A stretch of DNA of 7,979 bases from the NCBI GenBank assembly GCA_905210845.1, contig CAJLYG010000147.1, positions 1 to 7,979 of the forward strand, given 5' to 3'. Below the pieces are notes generated by a model. That model made no database searches. It worked only from the letters and a program-made list of their open reading frames with translations, and was not told the DNA's origin. The translations under genes and the position numbers were made by a program. Source of the stretch: an uncultured Prevotella sp. Its GTDB lineage: Bacteria; Bacteroidota; Bacteroidia; Bacteroidales; Bacteroidaceae. This document shows positions 1-4,754 of the stretch, one piece after another; the first letter of the stretch is position 1; every line of letters begins with the position of its first letter.

Positions 1-1
1 C

Positions 2-484
2 CGGGGCAGAACTCCAACGCACAACTTCAGTGACACACGCATCCTGCATGCAATCGCAACAGCTGGTATCTTTGGGAATGTTGTCAAGCAAAATGCCTCT
101 ATCTCCGGGGCTGACGTAGGATGCCAAGGAGAAGTGGGGGTAGCTTGTGCCATGGCTTCAGCCGCTGCCTGCCAGTTGTTCGGTGGCAGTCCCGACCAAA
201 TAGAATATGCTGCGGAGATGGGACTTGAGCATCACCTTGGGATGACCTGTGACCCAGTATGCGGACTCGTCCAAATCCCATGTATAGAACGTAATGCATT
301 TGCCGCGACCAGGGCATTGGACTCTAATCTATACGCTGCTTTTTCCGATGGGAAACATCGCGTATCCTTCGACCAAGTCGTGCGTGTCATGAAACAAACA
401 GGGCATGACATCCCTTCCCTCTATAAGGAAACAAGTGAGGGGGGGCTCGCAAAAAATGTCTTCAACCATGAATCGGAACCTTAG
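2..484 (+). CDS. sdaA: L-serine dehydratase (L-serine ammonia-lyase), C-terminal part, 5' truncated by window edge
   Basis: The open frame runs in from the window edge to a TAG stop, giving about 160 residues. It matches the alpha (catalytic) region of iron-sulfur L-serine dehydratases, which deaminate L-serine to pyruvate and ammonia in the cytoplasm. Visible hallmarks are [33 protein letters not shown] and the C-terminal ETSEGGLA. The three cysteines expected to ligate the oxygen-sensitive [4Fe-4S] cluster are all present, encoded at 122-124, 248-250 and 281-283. An extra Cys at 260-262 (DPVCG) lies between the last two and is not one of the three ligands. The beta domain and N-terminal half lie outside the window, so I cannot tell whether this is a single-chain SdaA or a separate alpha subunit (SdaAA). 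The first dozen codons are less family-like than the rest. No T-tailed terminator follows. Confidence 0.93.
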   Translation, partial: RGRTPTHNFSDTRILHAIATAGIFGNVVKQNASISGADVGCQGEVGVACAMASAAACQLFGGSPDQIEYAAEMGLEHHLGMTCDPVCGLVQIPCIERNAFAATRALDSNLYAAFSDGKHRVSFDQVVRVMKQTGHDIPSLYKETSEGGLAKNVFNHESEP

Positions 485-490
485 ATATTT

Positions 491-508
491 TATGTGCACG
501 CGCACACA
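491..508. other. Alternating purine-pyrimidine tract with short hairpin after sdaA
   Basis: Eighteen consecutive bases alternate strictly between pyrimidine and purine seven bases after the sdaA stop. They contain the inverted repeat TGTGC-ACGC-GCACA (493-506). No T-run follows, so it is not a convincing intrinsic terminator. Such tracts can adopt left-handed Z-DNA under negative supercoiling. Any role here, for example at the end of the sdaA transcript, is inference. Confidence 0.35.
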
Positions 509-564
509 ATCCTTGATATAGGTCAATAAAAGCATAGGTTCCCTTGATTTTGGCGCAGAAATAC

Positions 565-595
565 TTGCCGGGTTATCGATATTTGCCTACCTTTG
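565..595 (+). promoter_or_regulatory. Bacteroidota-type promoter upstream of a non-coding stretch
   Basis: A -33 TTG at 565-567 is followed by 20 bases and a perfect -7 box TACCTTTG at 588-595, matching the sigma-ABfr consensus (TTTG, 19-21 bases, TAnnTTTG). Transcription would start near 602. No open reading frame of note follows before the terminator at 951-980, so the product would be a non-coding RNA. Confidence 0.6.
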
Positions 596-673
596 CAACG
601 TCAAAAGATAAGTAATAGTTATCAAGTTGACTTGAATAGGTAAGTCATAAGGTTGAAGATTGCCAGGGATGAC

Positions 674-866
674 AAGGTATTAGTGAAGGTGAAAAGAAGT
701 AAGGATAAAGATAGAGAGGTATAAAAGTTATTCGAAGAAAGTATTTTTTTGTTTTTAAGGTTTAAAGTGATAAAAGATCAATAGGATAAGAAAAGGTAAA
801 AGAGGGATAACGAAAAGGTGTTAGTGAAGGTGGAAGATTGAGGATAGCAGGTATTGGTAAAAGGTA
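674..866 (+). repeat. Dispersed direct repeats AAGGT-R-TTAGTGAAGGTG
   Basis: An 18-base word at 674-691 recurs at 815-832 with one mismatch (position 6, A versus G), a repeat distance of 141 bases. A looser third copy (CAGGTATTGGTAAAAGGTA) is at 848-866. The intervening DNA is rich in related AGGATA and AAAGGTA words, so this may be low-complexity purine-rich sequence rather than a functional array. The copies lie inside the candidate non-coding transcript. Confidence 0.5.
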
Positions 867-950
867 TAAGATTGTAAATTAGAGAGTTTGGATAACGGAT
901 GATAAAAGCCTGATTTGCAGAATAGTCTGCAACAGGCGCCGTTGGGGAGG

Positions 951-980
951 ATTGAGTGCATTGAACACTCAATTTTTTTT
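951..980 (+). terminator. Intrinsic terminator closing the non-coding unit
   Basis: A perfect 8-bp stem ATTGAGTG (951-958) and CACTCAAT (966-973) has a 7-base loop and runs directly into a stretch of eight T residues (973-980). It sits 20 bases upstream of the next promoter and so insulates the two transcription units. Confidence 0.85.
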
Positions 981-1000
981 GTCCTTTTCCTTCCCTACCC

Positions 1001-1031
1001 TTGGTCATTCCAATATTTTCCGTTAAATTTG
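1001..1031 (+). promoter_or_regulatory. Promoter of the Cys-rich membrane protein gene
   Basis: TTG at 1001-1003, a 20-base spacer and the -7 box TAAATTTG at 1024-1031 fit the Bacteroidota consensus. Transcription would begin near 1038, leaving a leader of about 20 bases before the ATG at 1058. The gene downstream therefore has its own promoter. Confidence 0.7.
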
Positions 1032-1057
1032 CTCCAAAAAAGTGAAAGGGACAACAT

Positions 1058-1258
1058 ATGATAGGTATTCAGTATATTCTCATCATTATCATTCTTCTTC
1101 TTGCCTTTCTTTATGTAGTGAAGAAAGTCATAGATGCCTTTAAGTCCATTCATGATCCTTGTGCGGGGTGTGCAGGATGCGCCTTGCATGACCAATTGAT
1201 GAAGAAAAGGGGAATGAAAAAAGACCATCGCCCCCACTGCTACAATAAGGAGAAATAA
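1058..1258 (+). CDS. FeoB-associated-type Cys-rich small membrane protein
   Basis: This 66-residue protein has one very hydrophobic N-terminal helix (about residues 4-22). A basic, polar segment follows and carries a CxxCxxC motif (Cys35, Cys38, Cys41), with a further Cys61 near the C-terminus. This is the layout of the FeoB-associated Cys-rich membrane protein family, usually 50-70 residues and often encoded next to the ferrous iron transporter gene feoB. The cysteines presumably face the cytoplasm and could bind iron or another metal, which is inference. No feoB or feoA lies in the window; the gene sits alone behind its own promoter (1001-1031), so a link to iron uptake rests on family resemblance only. 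The start is fixed by the ATG 27 bases after the -7 box. Only a weak GGGA precedes it. Confidence 0.75.
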   Translation: MIGIQYILIIIILLLAFLYVVKKVIDAFKSIHDPCAGCAGCALHDQLMKKRGMKKDHRPHCYNKEK

Positions 1259-1289
1259 AGGGAAGCATCTTTAAAAAGGATTAAAGAGC

Positions 1290-1442
1290 GTGCAATAATG
1301 GCACAGAGCTCCCATATTGGCATGCTTATTGCATAATGGCTTATGCGAGCTTAAAGCTGAGGACTGAATGGAAAGGGTTAGTACTGAGGTCCGAAGCCAA
1401 GAGCGAGCATTTTGGATAACAGGCACGAAGGTGCAAGGAGGG
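1290..1442 (+). promoter_or_regulatory. Structured leader with mutually exclusive stems and exposed Shine-Dalgarno
   Basis: Two stems compete for the same bases: TGCAATAA (1291-1298) with TTATTGCA (1326-1333), 8 bp, or GCATAA (1331-1336) with TTATGC (1341-1346), 6 bp with a TGGC loop. Further along, GGAC (1361-1364) can pair with GTCC (1389-1392). A tight GCAC-GAAG-GTGC hairpin (1423-1434) abuts AAGGAGGG (1435-1442). The arrangement resembles a cis-regulatory leader in front of the small ORF at 1450, but I do not recognise a known riboswitch class. Pairing was judged by eye without energy calculation. Confidence 0.35.
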
Positions 1443-1449
1443 CAATGAT

Positions 1450-1533
1450 ATGGCTTATGTAATGATGATTGCAGGTTTATTTTTCTTTGGGGCTATAACG
1501 ATTGAGGATATGCTCCATAGGAATCAAATCTGA
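1450..1533 (+). CDS. Possible 27-residue membrane microprotein
   Basis: An ATG lies 7 bases after a perfect, purine-rich Shine-Dalgarno (AAGGAGGG, 1435-1442), which is unusual in a phylum where such sites are generally weak or absent. It opens a 27-codon frame ending in TGA. The product has a hydrophobic stretch, MMIAGLFFFGAITI (about residues 5-18), long enough for one short membrane helix. A charged tail, EDMLHRNQI, follows. I do not recognise the protein. It could be a structural small membrane subunit, a leader peptide for regulation, or chance. It lies between the Cys-rich protein gene and the terminator at 1579-1612. No separate promoter is evident, so it may share that gene's transcript. 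It is too short for routine gene finders. Confidence 0.45.
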   Translation: MAYVMMIAGLFFFGAITIEDMLHRNQI

Positions 1534-1578
1534 GAAAGAATAAGATTAGAGAGTTGAATGAATCAGTTCGTTGCGAAG

Positions 1579-1612
1579 TGTGTAGCAGGTGATTATCTGT
1601 TACACATTTTTT
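1579..1612 (+). terminator. Intrinsic terminator, plus strand
   Basis: The stem TGTGTAGCAG (1579-1588) pairs with CTGTTACACA (1597-1606), 10 bp with one G-U pair and an 8-base loop, followed by six T residues (1607-1612). It would end the transcript carrying the Cys-rich protein gene and the microprotein, and it faces the tRNA terminator just downstream. Confidence 0.8.
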
Positions 1613-1638
1613 ATGCATTAAACTTTGCCAGAATTTCC

Positions 1639-1680
1639 AAAAAATAAAGCCGCAGCCTGTTGCGACCAACCTGCTGCGAC
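1639..1680 (-). terminator. Intrinsic terminator of the tRNA-Cys gene
   Basis: Read on the minus strand, GTCGCAGC pairs with GCTGCGGC (8 bp, one G-U). An inner GTTG-GTCG-CAAC hairpin is separated by a symmetric AG/AG internal loop. The tail is TTTATTTTTT. It starts 11 bases after the tRNA 3' end, so the tRNA is probably a single-gene transcript. Confidence 0.85.
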
Positions 1681-1690
1681 TCTTTCTGAG

Positions 1691-1761
1691 AGGTACCTAG
1701 CAGAGTCGAACTGCTCTACACGGTTTTGCAGACCGTTACCTAACCGCTCGGCCAAGGTACC
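1691..1761 (-). tRNA. tRNA-Cys (anticodon GCA)
   Basis: The minus strand folds into a complete cloverleaf of 71 bases. The acceptor stem is GGTACCT/AGGTACC and the D stem GCC/GGT is short. The anticodon stem ACGGT/ACCGT carries the loop CTGCAAA with anticodon GCA (plus-strand 1727-1729). The variable loop GTAG has 4 bases and the T stem AGCAG/CTGCT has loop TTCGACT. The discriminator base is U, the identity element of cysteine tRNAs. CCA is not encoded. Both acceptor halves contain the palindrome GGTACC. Confidence 0.96.
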
Positions 1762-1778
1762 ATTGCGAATTGCGGTTG

Positions 1779-1810
1779 CAAAGGTAAGGCAAAAAATCCA
1801 AATCTCCAAA
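1779..1810 (-). promoter_or_regulatory. Promoter of tRNA-Cys
   Basis: On the minus strand TTTG (plus 1807-1810) is followed by a 20-base spacer and TACCTTTG (plus 1779-1786), a perfect Bacteroidota promoter. The start point would be near 1772, giving a 5' leader of about 10 bases for RNase P to remove. Confidence 0.8.
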
Positions 1811-1922
1811 TTTTTCCATTACTTTTTCTTCAGGTTCCTCATCTAAGAGGGAAAAAGCGGAAAGAAATCCTATGATTTGCTCTTTCATCATTGCACAAGG
1901 CACAGAAATAGGGTAAGAATAT

Positions 1923-1953
1923 TTTGCGGATGAAACAATTATGATTACCTTTG
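1923..1953 (+). promoter_or_regulatory. Promoter of the SGNH hydrolase gene
   Basis: TTTG (1923-1926), a 19-base spacer and TACCTTTG (1946-1953) match the Bacteroidota consensus fully. Transcription would start near 1960, about 40 bases before the ATG at 2001. The leader is AT-rich and lacks a Shine-Dalgarno, as is usual in this phylum. Confidence 0.8.
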
Positions 1954-2000
1954 CAGGGTCATTATACGATCTACAACATTAATCATCCATCAAAACTGAT

Positions 2001-3764
2001 ATGAAAATGAAGAAACTAATCTTTTTATTCGCATTCATTCTCTGTGTCTCAACTATCAACGCACAGATAAAATGGTACAGTCCCATTGGCGGCGACACAG
2101 CCTACATATCGGGACGAGGCTGGAACCAGGACATGAAAGACAACTATCACCGGCTTCCCGACCAGTTTAAGGACAAGGTAAGACCTGCTCTATGGAACCT
2201 TTCCAATAACAGTGCAGGGCTTTATGTCAGCTTCTTTACCAATGCCCCGCAGATCACAGTCAAGTATACGGTCAACGAGGGCAAGTCATTGAACAATGTG
2301 GCATACTTGGCGAAAAGCGGCATCGACCTCTACTGCTCCGACAAAAACGGGAAAGTCAGTTGGTGCGCCTGTCCCTTACGGTTTAACTTCGGAAATGCGA
2401 CAACGGATACGATCACGTTCCCTTACAACCGCCTTCCTGTCAATGCCAGTCAGGGATTTGAATACCGCCTTTACCTACCTTTATATAATACAGTGACCAG
2501 CATGAAGATCGGGGTGCCTGCTGGCAGCACTTTTTTCTTCGAGCCTTTGCCACAAGAGAAGCCTATTGTCGTCTATGGCACGTCCATTGCACAGGGGGCC
2601 TCAGCCTCCCGACCAGGTCTTTGCTGGACGAACCTATTGCAGCGGCGGTTAGACATGCCTGTCTATAATCTTGCATTCTCTGGCAATGGGAGATTAGAGG
2701 ATGCGATGTTCAACATCCTGAGCCAAATAGATGCCAAGATGTATATCATCGACTGTCTTCCCAATATCGATGAGCCAGATAGTATCATGCCAAGGATCCT
2801 GAGGGGAATGAAGATCCTGCGCAGCAAGAACGACGCCCCAATCCTCTTTACGGAACATGACGGATATTCCTTCCTCGGGGATGGCTCTTACTTAAAGAAG
2901 GTAGAGTCATTGAACCAGAAATTAAAAGAAACCTTCCAACGGTTGCAGGCCTCTGGCTATCAGCATATCTATTACCTCTCCCAAGATGAGATTGGCATGA
3001 TGAAAGACATGGACACGCAGGTGGATGGGCTCCATGCCAATGACATCGGGATGCGGTATTATGCCGATGCTTATCAGAAAAAGATCGAAGAGATCATTGA
3101 CTACCATCCATTAAGTCAGTTCTTGCCCGTCAGGCAATTCCGTGACTATCCTTCTTACATGGGCTATCTGCGCCATGTAGAGGTCATGGAGCGCAACCGT
3201 TGCGTGAATCCTGATGTCGTCATGATTGGCAACTCCATCACCCACTACTGGTCGGGCGAGCCCAAGCATGCCACTTTGCACCGTGGAGACAAGTCGTGGA
3301 AAAAACTGTTTGGCAAGAGAACGGTAACAAACCTTGGGTTTGGCTGGGACCGAATAGAGAACATCGCCTGGCGTTTCTATCACGGAGAACTGGATGGGAT
3401 CACTCCTCAGCATATCTTCCTGATGGCAGGTACCAACAATATTGGATTGAACAGCAATGAAGATATTGCCGATGGGGTTATCTGGTTAGTTGAAAGAATC
3501 CGCCAACTGCAACCTAAAGCACGCATCCACGTCGTCAAAATTTATCCAAGAGCCAACGGGGAAGAACGCGTGAAGGCTATCAACGACCTGATCGAGAAGA
3601 AGTTAAAGACGGATGGGCGAACCGATCTCGTCGACTGCACGTCCGTGCTCACCGATAAGAATGGGAAGATTGACATGTCATGCTTCACCAAAGATGGACT
3701 TCATCCCTGTGGGACAGGATATGAAAGGATTGCGAAAGTTTACAAGAGATACCTAAAGGAATAA
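2001..3764 (+). CDS. Secreted tandem SGNH/GDSL hydrolase (GxDLY domain plus two hydrolase domains)
   Basis: This 587-residue exported protein has a signal peptide (MKMKKLIFLF..., residues 1-21) with likely cleavage at INA|Q. An N-terminal beta-rich domain carries the GxDLY signature (GIDLY, 107-111). Two SGNH modules follow. Module 1 has GTSIAQG (Ser195), NLAFSGNG (Gly228), a block III Asn candidate in LPN (Asn255) and DGLH (Asp342, His345). Module 2 has GNSIT (Ser412), NLGFGWD (Gly446-Gly448), GTNN (Asn479) and DGLHP (Asp565, His568). Both catalytic triads appear intact. SGNH enzymes cleave ester bonds such as O-acetyl groups on sugars or lipids; a carbohydrate deacetylase role in the periplasm or outside the cell is plausible, but the substrate cannot be told. 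The gene is monocistronic behind a strong promoter. An alternative start is the Met at residue 3, which leaves the signal peptide intact. Confidence 0.9.
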   Translation: MKMKKLIFLFAFILCVSTINAQIKWYSPIGGDTAYISGRGWNQDMKDNYHRLPDQFKDKVRPALWNLSNNSAGLYVSFFTNAPQITVKYTVNEGKSLNNVAYLAKSGIDLYCSDKNGKVSWCACPLRFNFGNATTDTITFPYNRLPVNASQGFEYRLYLPLYNTVTSMKIGVPAGSTFFFEPLPQEKPIVVYGTSIAQGASASRPGLCWTNLLQRRLDMPVYNLAFSGNGRLEDAMFNILSQIDAKMYIIDCLPNIDEPDSIMPRILRGMKILRSKNDAPILFTEHDGYSFLGDGSYLKKVESLNQKLKETFQRLQASGYQHIYYLSQDEIGMMKDMDTQVDGLHANDIGMRYYADAYQKKIEEIIDYHPLSQFLPVRQFRDYPSYMGYLRHVEVMERNRCVNPDVVMIGNSITHYWSGEPKHATLHRGDKSWKKLFGKRTVTNLGFGWDRIENIAWRFYHGELDGITPQHIFLMAGTNNIGLNSNEDIADGVIWLVERIRQLQPKARIHVVKIYPRANGEERVKAINDLIEKKLKTDGRTDLVDCTSVLTDKNGKIDMSCFTKDGLHPCGTGYERIAKVYKRYLKE

Positions 3765-3771
3765 CGAGCAG

Positions 3772-3812
3772 AGGGCATACAGGTCGGGCATTTGACCTGA
3801 TCACTTTGCCCT
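3772..3812. terminator. Weak hairpin between convergent genes
   Basis: Stem CAGGTC (3780-3785) and GACCTG (3794-3799) sits inside a second stem AGGGCA (3772-3777) and TGCCCT (3807-3812). It lies between the converging SGNH and dehydrogenase genes and overlaps the last codons of the latter. No proper T-run follows on either strand, so a terminator role is only tentative. Confidence 0.3.
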
Positions 3813-4583
3813 TTGGTCTCCGAGCAGGTTGAAATGTCTCCAGAGAGCACGAGGGATCCAACGCCAGAGTCGGGTCATGACGCGGTATCTCCAGTCGATC
3901 ACCCTGACATGTTCCCGTCTATTGATTGCCTTCACTATCTCGCGTGCCACCTGACGCTTGTCCATCAGCAGGGGATAATGCCCTCCTTTGAGCAAGTCGG
4001 TATCTACAAAGCCTGGACGGATATCCGTGAACCGGATATCTATATGGCGACTGATGGCCAACTGCTCCAACGCTTGGATGTACGTGTTCTGAAAAGCTTT
4101 GGTTGCGCTATACGACGGGGCAGGTCCCAGCCCTTGGGTTCCTGCTATGGAAGATATACAAGCAATCTGGTAATCATGAGAAGGAGCGTCGGCTTTCCCT
4201 TGGGAAACAACGGACTGAGAATGAGATGCCATATAATTAAATACGGTATCTATCATCCTCGTGAACCCCAAGGCATTGGTCCTGACCGTATTTAATTCTA
4301 CAGACGGGTCCAACTGCGGGTTCTTCTTCCCGATGCCAGAAGCATGAAAGTATAGGTCTACCCCACCCCTTTGCTCGATGAGCTCCAACAAACGGGTGGG
4401 GGCATCTTCGGCAGTAACATCTATCTGAGCTGTTACCACCTGCCCCGGATAATCCGCGCGGATATTCTCCAAAGCTTCCTGACGACGAGCGGCGATGCCC
4501 AACAGCCATCCATCCGCCAACAATAAACGGGCGACCTCCTGTCCTATACCAGAAGAAGCCCCCATGATAATAGCCTTTCTCAT
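3801..4583 (-). CDS. Short-chain dehydrogenase/reductase (SDR), probably NADP(H)-dependent
   Basis: With the start used here the protein has 260 residues, typical of classical SDRs. Visible are the Rossmann glycine motif GASSGIG (Gly8, Gly12, Gly14), an Arg pair after beta-2 (AARR, 31-34) favouring NADP(H), and a HASG variant of the NNAG motif (80-83). Catalytic candidates are Asn103, Ser145, Tyr158 and Lys162 (YSATK), followed by RPGFVDT (189-195). The C-terminus is rich in Trp and Arg (LWRWIPRALWRHF), suggesting membrane contact. The substrate is unknown. The frame extends 16 codons upstream to an ATG at 4631, but a promoter-like -7 box lies inside that extension. The chosen Met is also followed at once by the first beta strand, so 4583 is preferred. 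It converges with the SGNH gene and diverges from sppA. Confidence 0.88.
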   Translation of the reverse strand: MRKAIIMGASSGIGQEVARLLLADGWLLGIAARRQEALENIRADYPGQVVTAQIDVTAEDAPTRLLELIEQRGGVDLYFHASGIGKKNPQLDPSVELNTVRTNALGFTRMIDTVFNYMASHSQSVVSQGKADAPSHDYQIACISSIAGTQGLGPAPSYSATKAFQNTYIQALEQLAISRHIDIRFTDIRPGFVDTDLLKGGHYPLLMDKRQVAREIVKAINRREHVRVIDWRYRVMTRLWRWIPRALWRHFNLLGDQRAK

Positions 4584-4608
4584 ATCTGAAGAAATCTGAT
4601 TGACATGA

Positions 4609-4616
4609 CAAAAGTA
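4609..4616 (-). promoter_or_regulatory. Probable -7 box of the SDR gene
   Basis: The minus strand reads TACTTTTG, fitting TAnnTTTG. Transcription would start near 4602, about 19 bases before the ATG at 4583. No good -33 element lies at the usual distance; a TTTTG occurs only 14 bases upstream. The box is useful mainly because it rules against the longer SDR start at 4631. Confidence 0.45.
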
Positions 4617-4700
4617 AGAAAGATAAGTCACAAAACCATGAAAAAAGCCATTTTTAATAAATTATGTAAGAAAAAAGTAGGGAATATGAATTAATTTTTT

Positions 4701-4708
4701 TACCTTTG
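4701..4708 (+). promoter_or_regulatory. -7 box of the sppA-lpxK-punA unit
   Basis: TACCTTTG follows a T-rich stretch and is a perfect -7 box. The start site would be near 4715, leaving about 40 leader bases. The -33 region is poor, with TAG rather than TTG at the expected position. No Shine-Dalgarno precedes the sppA ATG. Confidence 0.55.
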
Positions 4709-4754
4709 TCATATCATTGATAGGATAGAATCACAAACTCTAATATAGAATACA

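Larger units (their letters stand above)
602..980 (+). ncRNA. Candidate non-coding transcript of about 380 nt between a promoter and an intrinsic terminator
   Basis: The interval is bounded by a consensus-like promoter (565-595) and a strong T-tailed hairpin (951-980). All plus-strand frames are broken by frequent stops. The body is purine-rich, with repeated AAGG and GTGAAGGTG words. Its 3' part holds small stems: GCAGA-ATAG-TCTGC (917-930) and CAAC/GTTG (930-944) around the palindrome GGCGCC. I recognise no signature of tmRNA, RNase P RNA or SRP RNA, and cannot place it as 6S RNA. It could instead be a degenerate interspersed intergenic repeat that happens to carry transcription signals. 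The start site is predicted from promoter spacing only. Confidence 0.35.

Noticed and set aside
674..866. CRISPR-like array
   Set aside because: Only two good copies and one poor copy, with unequal spacing, no palindromic repeat structure and no cas genes nearby.
778..1008. Minus-strand ORF of 76 codons in the gap after sdaA
   Set aside because: Composition is S/T/P/Y-rich with no family resemblance. It runs through the plus-strand terminator hairpin and repeat words, and has no fitting promoter. It is probably the antisense of the repeat-bearing non-coding stretch.
995..1237. Minus-strand ORF of 80 codons opposite the Cys-rich membrane protein
   Set aside because: It overlaps a recognisable gene and its promoter on the other strand and shows no domain.
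1290..1442. Known riboswitch class
   Set aside because: I could not match the conserved cores of cobalamin, TPP, SAM, preQ1 or manganese riboswitches, so it is kept only as an unnamed structured leader.
1618..1846. ORFs on both strands across the tRNA-Cys region
   Set aside because: They translate through a complete tRNA cloverleaf and its terminator, so they are not coding.
3813..4295. Plus-strand ORF of 160 codons
   Set aside because: It is a shadow of the SDR gene, whose motifs and frame are clear on the minus strand.
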